A stretch of 64,000 bases of DNA from RPQJ01 sp963754125. GTDB taxonomy: Bacteria; Pseudomonadota; Gammaproteobacteria; Steroidobacterales; Steroidobacteraceae. The DNA lies in contig CAVWEX010000001.1 of the NCBI GenBank assembly GCA_963754125.1, forward strand, positions 806,001 to 870,000, given 5' to 3'. The notes below the pieces were generated by a model. The model searched no databases. It saw only the letters and a program-made list of their open reading frames with translations, and was not told the DNA's origin. The position numbers and the translations under genes are program-made. This document shows positions 44,743-56,064 of the stretch, in pieces; the first letter of the stretch is position 1, and each line of letters starts with the position of its first letter.

Positions 44743-45021
44743 TCAGTGGTAGTCCTGGTAATCGACCAGTTCCGCGTCACCGTCGCTGAATGTGAAAGTC
44801 AGCCGCCAGTTTCCGCTGACACTCACGCTCCAGTGGTTCGAAAGCCTTCCCTTGAGGGGGTGCAAGCCCCAGCCAGGGACGTTCATGTCCGACACTTGCG
44901 TCGCCACATCGAGCGCCGCGAGTTGTCGCGCCAGCCGCGGCGCGTGCGCAGCCTGGATGCCTGCCTTGCTGCCGGTCCTGAAGAACCGCTCGACGCCTTT
45001 GTGTCGGAACGACCGTATCAC
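44743..45021 (-). CDS. HigB-like toxin
   Basis: 92 residues from GTG 45021. IRSFRHKGVERFFRTGSKAGI, GWGLHPLKGRLSNHWSVSVSGNWRLTF and AELVDYQDYH are the conserved blocks of the host-inhibition-of-growth toxin family. It is complete, and lies 7 nt upstream of a truncated antitoxin. Whether an active toxin is tolerated with a shortened HigA is an open question. Confidence 0.9.
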   Translation of the reverse strand: MIRSFRHKGVERFFRTGSKAGIQAAHAPRLARQLAALDVATQVSDMNVPGWGLHPLKGRLSNHWSVSVSGNWRLTFTFSDGDAELVDYQDYH

Positions 45022-45121
45022 GCATCTATCGTAGCGTGTGGCGCCACGCACCGCAAATTCGTATTTCGGCCTGGCCTGGGTGGATCGCCGAAATCCGGAA
45101 CCGGCCCCGCGTCCGCCACCG

Positions 45122-46171
45122 TCACCGCAGGCCGTACCAAACCCCTCGGCCAGCTCCGTGCTGGTTCAGCGTGCCGCGTTCGACCAGCGCACGGAAGTGT
45201 TGCTTGAGCGTGTTGCGGCTGGCCCCGGTCAGCTTGATGGCCTCACCGATGGTGACGCGGCCGTGCTCGCGGGCCAACTCGACGATCTGTAGCTGCAGTT
45301 CAGGCATGGCCGCAAGAACGATCTTCTCGCGCTCGATCTTTTTCTCCAGACGTCGCACCTGCTCGGCCAGCGAGCGCAGGAAGAACACCAGCCATGGCTG
45401 CCAGTCAGGCGCTTCCGTGCGGATGGTGCCCTGGGTTTGGCGCAGCGCCAGGTAGTAGGCTTCCTTGCTCTGTTCGATCACGCTCTCCAGCGAACTGTAT
45501 GGCACGTAGGCATAGCCGGCCTGCAGGAGCAGGAGCGTGGTCAGCACCCGGGATAGCCGTCCGTTGCCGTCCTGGAAGGGATGAATCTCCAGGAACACGA
45601 CGACGCAGAGGGCGATGATCAGCAGAGGGTGTAGTCGGGCTGTCTCGCGTTCGTGGTTCACCCATGCCACCAGTTCCGTCATCAGGCGGGGCGTGTCGAA
45701 AGGCAAAGCCGTCTGAAACACGATTCCGATCTGCTTTCCCGCTTCGTCGAAGGCGGCGACGCTGTTCGAGTGGGTCTTGTAGTTACCCCGATGCCAGGTG
45801 TCCTTCTCGCTGTAGCGCAGCAGGATCTGATGCAGTTGCTTGATGTGGCTTTCGGTGAACGGGATGCCCTGCCACGATGAGAACACCAGATCCATCAGCT
45901 CGGCATAGCCGGCAACCTCCTGCTCGTCGCGGGTAGCGAAGGACTGGATCTCCAGGTTCGACAGCAGTTGCTCCACCTCCCGGTCGGACAGCTTTCCGCC
46001 CTCGATTCGGGTCGATGAGCCGATGCTCTCGATGGTGGCTACGCGAAGCAGCGCCGACAGGCGATCGGGTGCAAGTGTGCCCAAGGCGCGCCAGGCGCCC
46101 TTGAACTCGTCGGTCCTGGCGATGAGGCTCAGGATCTCTGGGGTGATCTGGATGGTGTCAGCCTGGAGCAC
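45122..46171 (-). CDS. Fic-family protein with winged-helix C-terminus
   Basis: 349 residues from GTG 46171; a TTG lies one codon upstream. The catalytic motif HPFQDGNGRLSR is complete. An N-terminal SSTRIEGG (about residue 53-60) fits the class II inhibitory motif S/T-xxx-E-G/N. The last 65 residues form a winged helix (GEAIKLTGASRNTLKQHFRALVERG). Fic enzymes transfer AMP or related groups to target proteins. Tandem 10-bp repeats just upstream may be sites for its own DNA-binding domain. The codon choice is less GC-rich than in core neighbours, consistent with transfer. Confidence 0.9.
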   Translation of the reverse strand: MLQADTIQITPEILSLIARTDEFKGAWRALGTLAPDRLSALLRVATIESIGSSTRIEGGKLSDREVEQLLSNLEIQSFATRDEQEVAGYAELMDLVFSSWQGIPFTESHIKQLHQILLRYSEKDTWHRGNYKTHSNSVAAFDEAGKQIGIVFQTALPFDTPRLMTELVAWVNHERETARLHPLLIIALCVVVFLEIHPFQDGNGRLSRVLTTLLLLQAGYAYVPYSSLESVIEQSKEAYYLALRQTQGTIRTEAPDWQPWLVFFLRSLAEQVRRLEKKIEREKIVLAAMPELQLQIVELAREHGRVTIGEAIKLTGASRNTLKQHFRALVERGTLNQHGAGRGVWYGLR

Positions 46172-46181
46172 CAACCAAGAA

Positions 46182-46201
46182 TACGCCCATTTACACCCAT
46201 T
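46182..46201. promoter_or_regulatory. Tandem 10-bp repeats upstream of fic
   Basis: TACGCCCATT followed directly by TACACCCATT, 10 nt upstream of the Fic start codon. One-turn spacing and position suggest an operator, perhaps bound by the winged-helix domain of the Fic protein. Confidence 0.45.
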
Positions 46202-46330
46202 TTAGAGATGCAGGCATTCCGCGGATGCGGCTCGTTATGTCGCTCGATGGAAGCCTCAGTGGTGAGTCGCTGGTCATCGACCCGAAGTTCCGAGCTTCGC
46301 CGCTGTATATGATCGGATAGTATACTGCTG

Positions 46331-46647
46331 ATGCGGGTGATCCGGTGCAGACGCGTCGTCAGGGTTCGAGTGGGATCCGCTAGGCAGAGCAACGCGGCGA
46401 GCACTCGAAGCGCGGCACTGCTGACGGCGACGCCGGGCAACGTGGACTCTCGCAACCGATGTTCATCCTGGCGGCGATACGCGACCGCGGCCGTGCTGAA
46501 GGGACGACGCGCTCGTGTTCAACATCTGCGGCAACCGGTATCGCCTGCGCGGTCATCGTATCACATTTCGGGACAGCGGATCGCTTACGTCCGCTTCGTG
46601 GGCACGCACGCTCGAGCACGACGCGATCGACGCGGAGACCGTGTTGA
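46331..46647 (+). CDS. HigB-like toxin, heavily frameshifted
   Basis: Starts at ATG 46331 just after a TATACT box. The first 55 codons are in a doubtful state, but RYATAAVLKG, VFNICGNRYRL, RIAYVRFVGTHAEHDAIDAETV are the expected second half of a HigB toxin. The second half appears only when third positions are read as alternatives (GGA/GGC, CGC/CGG, GGG/GGA, GCT/GCC); GTG/GTT then brings the TGA at 46645 into frame, overlapping the next ATG. The N-terminal third could not be reconstructed, so function is uncertain. Confidence 0.55.
46492..46531 (+). repeat. Direct repeat, copy 1 (HigB coding segment)
   Basis: CGTGCTGAAGGGA, about nine divergent bases, then TCGTGTTCAACATCTGCGG. The same block recurs at 46883-46921. 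It encodes the VLKG...VFNICG core of the HigB-like toxin. Confidence 0.85.
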
Positions 46648-46822
46648 TGAAGATCCAGCCGATTCGGACAGACGCTGACCATGAAGCGGCGCTGAAGCGC
46701 ATCGACGCGCCTCATGGACGCCCTCCTCGGCACTCCTCGAGGCGGCGAACTCGCGTGACGTCCCGTACCAGTCGCTGATCAAGCTCTGGCTGCAGGAGAA
46801 GCTGGAGAACCAGCGGCGCTGA
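46647..46822 (+). CDS. Chimeric antitoxin: HigA N-terminus joined to RHH C-terminus
   Basis: 57 residues after removing two extra third-position bases (GCG/GCC at about 46711, CCT/CCC at about 46737). MKIQPIRTDADHEAALKRID and ALMDALLGTPE are the start of a HigA-type antitoxin. The next residues, DVPYQSLIKLWLQEKLENQ, are the end of a CopG/BrnA-type ribbon-helix-helix antitoxin. The HTH of HigA is missing. It looks like a recombination product that keeps an open frame. Confidence 0.55.
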
Positions 46823-46882
46823 CGAGGCCGCCGGGCACCTGAACGTCACCCAGGAGCTCAGATGGCGATACTCGACTGCAAG

Positions 46883-47038
46883 CGTGCTGAAGGGAGTCTG
46901 GATCGTGTTCAACATCTGCGGAGCCGTGTCTATGAAAGTGCTCAATCGGACCGCCGCTGCACTCTGAACGCTGCAGATGCACTCGACAGTCTCAACCGCG
47001 AACTCGGAATCCCGCTCGAGAGCCTCGTGCCGGCCGGG
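46883..47038 (+). pseudogene. HigB fragment plus HigA C-terminal remnant
   Basis: A second copy of the HigB core (46883-46921, VLKG then VFNICG) is followed by pieces of a HigA C-terminus: KVLNRTAAAL, then in another frame ADALDSLNRELGIPLESLVPAG. The last part runs in frame into coaE. This may be the missing C-terminal half of the HigA-like gene whose N-terminus lies at 46647, displaced by recombination at the direct repeats. Confidence 0.6.
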
Positions 47039-47044
47039 ACTGAC

Positions 47045-47668
47045 GTGCCGCCCTTCCGCGTCGCCCTCACCGGCGGCATCGCGAGCGGCAAGACCACGGT
47101 CGCGGACCTTTTTGCTGCACTCGGCGTCCCCGTCATCGACACCGACCTCATCGCCCGGCAGGTCGTCGAGCCCGGGCAGCCGGCGCTCGCCGAGGTCGTG
47201 GCCGCCTTCGGTCCGGAGGTGCTCGGCGCCGACGGCCGCCTCGACCGCCGCCGCCTGCGCGAGATCATCTTCGCCGACGCCACGGCCCGCCGGCGACTGG
47301 AGGCGATCCTGCACCCGGCGATCCGCGCCGAGATGGAGCGCCAGTCGCATGCCGCGGGGGGCGCGTACCAGCTGCTCGTGATCCCGCTGCTCACCGAGGG
47401 CGGGCGCCGCGACCACGTGGACCGCGTGCTGCTGGTGGACGTGCCCGAGGCCGTGCAGGTCGAGCGGCTGATGCGCCGCGACGGCGTGTCGCGCGAGCAG
47501 GCCACGGCCTCGCTCGGCGCCCAGGCCACGCGCGCCGCGCGGCTCGCGATGGCGGACGACATAATCGAGAACACCGGCCATGCCGAGGACCTCGAGGCGC
47601 GGGTGGCGGAGCTGCACCGGCGGTACCTGCAGCTCGCCGCGGCGGGTTGTGCCCCTCCGCGGCCCTAG
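47045..47668 (+). CDS. coaE: Dephospho-CoA kinase
   Basis: 207 residues from GTG 47045, chosen because the P loop ALTGGIASGKTTVADLF comes a few residues later; the open frame extends upstream through a HigA remnant that is not part of the family. DTDLIARQVVEPG, HPAIRAEM and VIPLLTEGG are conserved CoaE blocks. It phosphorylates dephospho-CoA in the last step of CoA synthesis. It lies before zapD and yacG in the usual order after pilD. Confidence 0.95.
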   Translation: MPPFRVALTGGIASGKTTVADLFAALGVPVIDTDLIARQVVEPGQPALAEVVAAFGPEVLGADGRLDRRRLREIIFADATARRRLEAILHPAIRAEMERQSHAAGGAYQLLVIPLLTEGGRRDHVDRVLLVDVPEAVQVERLMRRDGVSREQATASLGAQATRAARLAMADDIIENTGHAEDLEARVAELHRRYLQLAAAGCAPPRP

Positions 47669-47682
47669 AGCAGAATACGGCG

Positions 47683-48489
47683 ATGAATGCCAACGAGGCC
47701 GTCGTGCCCTCGCCGGACGCCGCTCCACGCGTCACGGTCTACGAGCAGCCGCTCAACGAGCGCATGCGCAACTTCCTGCGTCTCGATTTCCTGTACCAGC
47801 AGGCCGTGCACCACCACACCCGCGCGGACTCGTGGTCCACGCGAGCGGCGGTCAGTTCCCTGCTCGAGATTCTGTCGATCACGCAGCGCGGCGACGTGCG
47901 CGGCGAGGTGCTGAAGGAACTCGAGCGCCAGATGGCGCAGCTCGCCACGTTCACGACGCGCCCCGGGGTCGATTCGGCGCGGCTGCGCATCCTGCTCACC
48001 AAGCTGCACCGCATGCGCGAAGAGCTCAGCAACGTCGGCGCGCTCTTCATGCAGAAGCTGCGTGACTCGGAGTTCCTCAACTCGATCAAGCACCGCAGCA
48101 CGATTCCCGGCGGCACCTGCGATTTCGACCTGCCCGACTACTCTCACTGGCTCAACCAGTCCGACGAGGTGCGTGGCGCCGACTTCGCGCACTGGCTCGC
48201 GGTGATCCGCCCGCTCGGCGACGCGGTGGGCGAGCTGCTGTGGATGACGCGCGAGCAGGGCCGCACGCGCCCCGAGATCGCGCCCGGCGGCGTGTTCCAC
48301 CTCACGCTCGACCGCGACGTGCCGACGCAGCTCATCCGCATCGCGCTGCCCAACGGCACCGATCTCTACCCGGAGATCAGCGGCAGCCACTACCGCTGCA
48401 GCGTGCGGTTCCTGGCCTGGCAGGACGCGGGCACGCATCCGATCCAGACCACCGAAGACGTGATGTTCTCGCTCACCACCTGCACGTGA
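47683..48489 (+). CDS. zapD: Cell division protein ZapD
   Basis: 268 residues from ATG 47683. VTVYEQPLNERMRNFLRLDFL is the diagnostic ZapD (YacF/DUF1342) start, and HWLNQSDEVRGADFAHWL plus the beta-rich end (ISGSHYRCSVRFL) complete it. ZapD bundles FtsZ filaments at the septum. It lies 14 nt after coaE and overlaps yacG (GTGA). Confidence 0.95.
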   Translation: MNANEAVVPSPDAAPRVTVYEQPLNERMRNFLRLDFLYQQAVHHHTRADSWSTRAAVSSLLEILSITQRGDVRGEVLKELERQMAQLATFTTRPGVDSARLRILLTKLHRMREELSNVGALFMQKLRDSEFLNSIKHRSTIPGGTCDFDLPDYSHWLNQSDEVRGADFAHWLAVIRPLGDAVGELLWMTREQGRTRPEIAPGGVFHLTLDRDVPTQLIRIALPNGTDLYPEISGSHYRCSVRFLAWQDAGTHPIQTTEDVMFSLTTCT

Positions 48490-48686
48490 GCCGTCGGACC
48501 GTTCCCTGCCCCACCTGCCGCGCGGCCGTCGAGTGGTCGCCGGATTCACCGTGGCGGCCCTTCTGCAGCGAGCGCTGCAAGCTGATCGACCTCGGCGCGT
48601 GGGTCAGCGAGCAGCGCGCGATCCCGGGCGAGGACATCCCCATCGTGCAGGACGACGGCGGCGAGTTCGAGCCGCCGCGGCACTGA
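48486..48686 (+). CDS. yacG: DNA gyrase inhibitor YacG (zinc-binding)
   Basis: 66 residues from GTG 48486, which overlaps the zapD stop. CPTC at about 8-11 and CSERC at about 28-32 are the zinc ligands; FCSERCKLIDLGAWVSEQ is the family signature. In E. coli YacG binds GyrB and inhibits gyrase. It is the normal third member of the coaE-zapD-yacG unit. Confidence 0.93.
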   Translation: MSRRTVPCPTCRAAVEWSPDSPWRPFCSERCKLIDLGAWVSEQRAIPGEDIPIVQDDGGEFEPPRH

Positions 48687-48712
48687 GCGAGCGGCGGCCG
48701 GACCCAAGCGGC

Positions 48713-49369
48713 ATGCACCACGACTTCTGGCACGAGCGTTGGCAGGCCGGGCAGATCGGCTTCCACCAGTCGGCCGTGCATCCGCTCCTCGCGCGCTGGT
48801 GGCCACGACTCGATCTGCCGAACGAGGCGCGCGTCTACGTGCCGCTCTGCGGCAAGAGCCTCGACATGGTGTGGCTCGCCGAACGCGGCCATGCGGTCGT
48901 CGGCAGCGAGCTGAGTCCGATCGCCATCCGGGACTTCTTCGCCGGGCGCGGCCTCGCGCCAACGCAGACGGACGAGCCCGGGTTTCGCCGCCACGCTGCC
49001 GGGCCGTTCGAGATCATCGAAGGCGATGCGCTCGCGCTCACCCCGGAACTGCTCGGGCCGATCGCCGCCGCCTACGACCGGGCGGCGCTCGTCGCCCTGC
49101 CGCCGGACCTGCGGCGCCCTTACGCCGAGTCGCTCGCGCGGCTGCTGCCGAGCGGTGCGAGGGCGCTGCTCATTGCTTTCGAGTACCCGCAGGAGATGAA
49201 GGGCGGACCGCCGTTCTCGGTCGAGGCTGCGGAGATCCACGAGCTGTTCGAGCCCGACTTCAAAGTCGAGCAGGTCGAGCGGCTGGACGTCCTGGCGGAG
49301 AGCCCGAAGTTCGCCGAGGTCGGGATCCCGGCGCTGTTCGAGACGGTGTTCATTTTGGAACGAACCTGA
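48713..49369 (+). CDS. tpm: Thiopurine S-methyltransferase family protein
   Basis: 218 residues. DFWHERWQAGQIGFHQSAVHPLL is the family start, VYVPLCGKSLDMVWLAERGHAVVGSELSP is the SAM-binding region, and YDRAALVALPPDLR follows. Bacterial Tpm enzymes methylate sulfur, selenium or tellurium compounds. It starts 26 nt after yacG and may belong to that transcript. Confidence 0.94.
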   Translation: MHHDFWHERWQAGQIGFHQSAVHPLLARWWPRLDLPNEARVYVPLCGKSLDMVWLAERGHAVVGSELSPIAIRDFFAGRGLAPTQTDEPGFRRHAAGPFEIIEGDALALTPELLGPIAAAYDRAALVALPPDLRRPYAESLARLLPSGARALLIAFEYPQEMKGGPPFSVEAAEIHELFEPDFKVEQVERLDVLAESPKFAEVGIPALFETVFILERT

Positions 49370-49560
49370 CGATCCGCCGGGTGGCGACGACTGCTCAGAG
49401 CAGCCGTCGCCTCGATCGATCGGCCGGACGAGTACTCACTCGTCAGCAAGGTCGCCATTTGAAGCCGTGGCGCCGTAACCCATCGGCCGCAGCGGCAACA
49501 CTCAGCGCAGCGCGTTCACCTCGTCGAACATCTCCATCGTCGCGGGCCTCCTCGCCGGCC

Positions 49561-49851
49561 TCAGTCGAAGTGCAGCTCACGCTGGTGGCGTATGCGCAGC
49601 ACGAGGACGACATCAGTGGCGGGATTGTATCGGTACAAGGCTATGTAGCCGGTCCGGCCACGCGAGATCAGTAACTCGCGCAGGTCGGCCTCGACAGGTC
49701 GACCAATCAGTGGATGATCCTGGAGGGTCCGAAGACCCCCCAGAATGAGCGGCACGGTTTCGGCCGCCACTTCTGGAGCCCGATCCATCAGGAATTCGAT
49801 CAGGCGATCGAGATCTTCAAACGCACGCGTGGCGAACTGCAGTCCCGGCAC
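49561..49851 (-). CDS. ParE-family toxin
   Basis: 96 residues from GTG 49851. FATRAFEDLDRLIEFL opens the RelE/ParE fold, PLIGRPVEADLRELLISRGRTGYIALYRY forms the sheet and VVLVLRIRHQRELHF ends it, as in ParE-like toxins that target gyrase. It follows its antitoxin by 16 nt. Confidence 0.88.
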   Translation of the reverse strand: MPGLQFATRAFEDLDRLIEFLMDRAPEVAAETVPLILGGLRTLQDHPLIGRPVEADLRELLISRGRTGYIALYRYNPATDVVLVLRIRHQRELHFD

Positions 49852-49867
49852 GGCGAACGCTGCTGGT

Positions 49868-50150
49868 TCAGACCTTGCGACGACGTGGCCGACGCTCTGC
49901 CTTGCCGGAGAGTTTCGACTGCAGGTAGCTCAGCACTTCGTCGCCGTCATAAACGAGCCCGGACTGCGCGACCTCGCGTTCGGCCTCGAGCGCCGACGCA
50001 ACGAACTCGCGCCGACGCTCAGCGAGCCGCGTCTGGGCCTCGATCGCCTCGACCATGAATGCGTGGGGCGATTGGCCAGCAGCCTGCGCCGCCTCGGCGA
50101 CGCGATCCTTGAGTTCGGCGGGCAGCTTCGAGTGTCGTGGAGGATGACAT
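49868..50150 (-). CDS. Ribbon-helix-helix antitoxin (ParD-like), frameshifted
   Basis: Restored length is 93 residues from ATG 50150 (MSSST). The shift at about 50135 resolves as ACG/ACA and joins HSKLPAELKDRVAEAAQAAGQSPHAFMVEAIEA, a typical RHH strand and two helices. The C-terminal part (GDEVLSYLQSKLSG) would contact the toxin. A 9-bp palindrome 16 nt upstream may be its operator. Confidence 0.85.
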
Positions 50151-50165
50151 GGCCGACACCTCGAA

Positions 50166-50174
50166 GGTGACACC
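50166..50174. promoter_or_regulatory. Short palindrome upstream of ParD-like gene
   Basis: GGTGACACC, a perfect dyad around one base, with a further TAACACC half-site a few bases away (50179-50185), both upstream of the antitoxin start at 50150. Position and spacing suit an RHH operator, but the site is short. Confidence 0.35.
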
Positions 50175-50199
50175 AAAGTAACACCCGACTCCGGGACGG

Positions 50200-50616
50200 T
50201 CAATCGACCGCTGGACGCCCTGAGGTGCGCTGGGACGCCCACCAGCGCCTCGATCATCGGCCGATCCGCCTCGAGGATGTCCTCCTCGTGCAGGCGGGCG
50301 GGCGCCACCCACTTGAAGGCCTGGCCGTCGAGGCCCTGCGGCTCGCCGCTCCAGGCGCTGACGGTCCACAGGTCGAGCCAGACGGTGCGGTCGGGATACG
50401 CGTGCGGGTAGCGCAACAGTCGCTCGGCGGCGTGCACCGTCACGCCGAGTTCCTCGCCGAGCTCGCGCACGAGGCCGTCGAACGCGGACTCGCCCTCGTG
50501 CAGCTTGCCGCCGGGAAACTCCCAGCGCCCGGCGAGCGCCTTGCCGGGCGGCCGTTGCGCGATCAGCACGCGCCCGTCGGCGTCGAACAGCGCACCGGCG
50601 ACGACCTCGACGATGC

Positions 50617-50620
<4 letters not shown>
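50200..50620 (-). CDS. mutT: 8-oxo-dGTP diphosphatase MutT (frameshift near the end)
   Basis: Restored length is 139 residues from GTG 50620, overlapping the secA stop. The Nudix box GGKLHEGESAFDGLVRELGEELGV is complete and WEFPGGK precedes it. As written, no stop occurs and the frame runs on into the ParD-like gene. Reading one codon near 50233 as CCA/CCG brings the TGA at 50200-50202 into frame. MutT removes oxidised dGTP; its place after secA is conserved in gammaproteobacteria. Confidence 0.9.
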
Positions 50621-53398
<2,778 letters not shown>

Positions 53399-53539
53399 TG
53401 GGGCTCCAGGGAGGGGCGAACGGAAAGCCGGGTATTTTACAGGAAGGCCGCCGCGACTGTGGGCCGCAGGGCACGGAATGCCCGGTGACGCGGCCGATGC
53501 GCGAACCCGCGCTGGAGTGCCGGCGACCCGTCGTCGGCG

Positions 53540-54457
53540 CTACTGCGCCGACAGGTACTGCGTCGGGTTCACCGTCTTGCCGTCGCGCTCGACTTCGAAG
53601 TGCACGTGCACGCCCGTCGAACGTCCCGTGCTGCCGATGACGGCGATCGCCTCGCCCTTCTGGACAGTCTCGCCCTCGCGCACCGTGTTGCGCGAGTTGT
53701 GCCCGTAGCGGGTGAGGTAGCCGGTCGGGTGGGTGATCTCCACCACGTAGCCGTAACCCTGCTTGTAGCCCGAGAACGAGACCACGCCCGGACCGGTCGC
53801 GATCACCTTGGTGCCCGGCGGGGCGGCGAAATCCACGCCGGCGTGGAAGGCGCCGCGGCCGTGGAACGGATCCGAGCGATAGCCGAAGCGCGAGGAAATC
53901 CAGCCGCCGACGATCGGCCAGCCGCCGGGCATGATGCGCTCGCCGAGGCTGCGCGTGGACATCAGGCTCTCGAGGGCCGTGAGCTGGCGCTGGCGGTCGA
54001 TGAGCTGCGTCTCGAGCGCGTCGAGCGCCGCGGTGAGCTCGGGCACCGCCATCGTGCCGCCGGGGAATTCCCCGCCGTCGGGGCCACCGGCGGGCGGGGG
54101 CTGGTCGAAGTCGAACTCGCCACGGTCGAGGCCGGCGAGGTCGGTGACCCGGCGACCCATCGCGTCGAGCCGGATGAGATGCGCGTTGAGCGTGCCGATG
54201 CGGCTCGCGAGCGCGTTCACCTTGCCCTGCATCTCGCTGCGGACGACGTTGACGCTGACGCGCTGCTGATCGATCTCGCGCGCGACCGCGGCGCGGTCGA
54301 GCGGTCCGGCAACGAATCGGCCGATTTCCATGCCCGCCGTGAACACCGCGCCCACTCCCAGCAGGAGGCCGGCAGCGGCGAGGAGGACCGTACGGGGCTG
54401 CTTCAGGTCGACCTGGAACACTCGCCCAGTCCGACCCGTCACGATTTGAAGATTCAT
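53540..54457 (-). CDS. M23-family metallopeptidase (LytM-type)
   Basis: 305 residues. One N-terminal membrane helix (about 24-45), a coiled-coil segment (about 55-170) with a Gly/Pro-rich break, and a LytM domain with FHAGVDFAAP (zinc His/Asp), GYGYVVEITH and HVHFE (catalytic and zinc His). All three zinc ligands are present, so it may cleave peptidoglycan crosslinks. It lies between secA and lpxC, a common gammaproteobacterial position, and may assist division or envelope growth. Confidence 0.9.
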   Translation of the reverse strand: MNLQIVTGRTGRVFQVDLKQPRTVLLAAAGLLLGVGAVFTAGMEIGRFVAGPLDRAAVAREIDQQRVSVNVVRSEMQGKVNALASRIGTLNAHLIRLDAMGRRVTDLAGLDRGEFDFDQPPPAGGPDGGEFPGGTMAVPELTAALDALETQLIDRQRQLTALESLMSTRSLGERIMPGGWPIVGGWISSRFGYRSDPFHGRGAFHAGVDFAAPPGTKVIATGPGVVSFSGYKQGYGYVVEITHPTGYLTRYGHNSRNTVREGETVQKGEAIAVIGSTGRSTGVHVHFEVERDGKTVNPTQYLSAQ

Positions 54458-54700
54458 TAAGCGGCGCTCACCCTATCAGCGGCCGTCGAGTATGCGCAGA
54501 CCCCCCGTAGGGGCATCGGCGCTGCGTCACATTTCAGGACAGGGCCGTCCGAGGGAATGAACCTGAGTGCCGGCCGCCGACTTGATTAATGTCGTTGGCG
54601 GCCAGGAGGTGGACCAGCCCAGTCGCAAGGCGGCAGACTATGCCGGATGCCGGGTGCCGCTGGCAAATTTTCCGACACTTTTGTACACACGATCTTGATA

Positions 54701-55009
54701 ATGAGCGACCCTCTCAAGCCCCTTTTCGCCGACCTGGCCGGCGGCCTGCTCAAGCTCACCCGGGGCGCCGCCGACGCGGCCGAGTTCGGCACCAGCGTGC
54801 GGGAATGCCTGCCGGAGGCGTTGCGCCTGCACGTCGTCACCGCCGTCCGGCGCGGCGACGATCTCGTCGTCATCGTGGATTCGGCGGCCTGGGCCGCGCG
54901 GGTGCGTTACGCCGGACCGCGACTGCAGGAGCAGTTGCTCGCGCGCGGGGAAGCGGTCACGGGCAAGGTGCGGGTGCGCGTCGGCCGTCCCGCGGTCACA
55001 AGCGCCTGA
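54701..55009 (+). CDS. DciA/DUF721-like protein
   Basis: 102 residues from ATG 54701 (MSDPLKPLFADL). The second half, LRLHVVTAVRRGDDLVVIVDSAAWAARVRYAGPRLQEQL, is the KH-like DUF721 core. DciA is the ancestral loader of the replicative helicase in bacteria without DnaC. It lies next to secA and lpxC in many genomes, which supports the call. It is convergent with lpxC, with 10 nt between the stops. Confidence 0.82.
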   Translation: MSDPLKPLFADLAGGLLKLTRGAADAAEFGTSVRECLPEALRLHVVTAVRRGDDLVVIVDSAAWAARVRYAGPRLQEQLLARGEAVTGKVRVRVGRPAVTSA

Positions 55010-55019
55010 GCGCCGACGG

Positions 55020-55932
55020 TCAGGCGGTGGCTGCGGCCGGCACGTAGGAGATCGGCGCGTCGGCCAGGGTCTCGAAAGTCACTTCTTCCCACGCGGTCTC
55101 GTCCGCCATCAGCGTGCGCAGCAGGCGGTTGTTGAGGCCGTGGCCCGACTTGTAGCCGCTGAACTCGCCGATCAGGCTGTGCCCGAGCAGGTAGAGGTCC
55201 CCGATCGCGTCGAGGATCTTGTGCTTCACGAACTCGTCCTCGCAGCGCAGGCCGTCCTCGTTGAGGATGCGCGAGTCGTCGAGCACGATGGCATTGTCGA
55301 GGTTGCCGCCGAGCGCGAGGTTGTGCGAGCGCATGTACTCGAGGTCGCGCATGAAGCCGAAGGTGCGCGCCCGGCTCACCTCGCGCAGGAAGGTGGTCGT
55401 GGAGAAGTCCATCGAGGCCGCCTGCGAGCGGCGCTTGAACACCGGGTGGTCGAACTCGATTTCGAAGTTGACCTTGAAACCGTCGTAGGGATCGAAGCGC
55501 GCCCACTTGTCGCCGTCCTCGACCTTGACGCTGCGCTTGATGCGCACGAAGGTCTTCGGCGCCGCCTGCTCCTCGATGCCCGGCCGACTGCAGCAGGAAC
55601 ACGAACGGACCGGCGCTGCCGTCCATGATCGGCACCTCGCCGGCGCTGAGCTCGACGATCGCGTTGTCGATGCCGAGGCCCGCGAGTGCCGAGAGCAGGT
55701 GCTCGATGGTCGAGACCTTGGCCCCGTCCTTGACGAGCGTCGTGCCCAGCGTGGTCTCGCCGACGTGGTCGAAGCGCGCCGGGATGTCCACCGGCTCGTC
55801 GAGGTCGGTGCGGCGGAACGTGATGCCCGTGTACGGCGCCGCCGGGCGCAGCACCATCAGCACCTTGGTGCCGGTGTGCAGGCCGACGCCGGTGGCGCGG
55901 ATGGAATTCCTGAGTGTGCGTTGCTTGAGCAT
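55020..55932 (-). CDS. lpxC: UDP-3-O-acyl-N-acetylglucosamine deacetylase LpxC (one frameshift)
   Basis: Restored length is 303 residues. LKQRTLRNSIRATGVGLHTG opens the protein; STIEHLLSALAGLGIDNA and VPIMDGSAGPFVFLLQSAGI follow; the zinc residues are H in EHLL, H in KHKILDAIGDLYLLG and the nearby Asp. The shift at about 55587 resolves as GCC/GCG and restores SAGIEEQ, a well conserved family segment. It carries out the committed step of lipid A synthesis and has its normal place after ftsZ. Confidence 0.97.
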
Positions 55933-56064
55933 GCTCGGTTGCGGCAGGCCCGGGGCCGGGCCCGGGGCCGGGGATGCCCCGACGAATTCGGCCCGGAAAG
56001 ATAGCACACGGCGCCCGCGCGCGCAGGCGCTGCCCGCCGGCTACGTCGCCGGCGGGCCAGGAGT

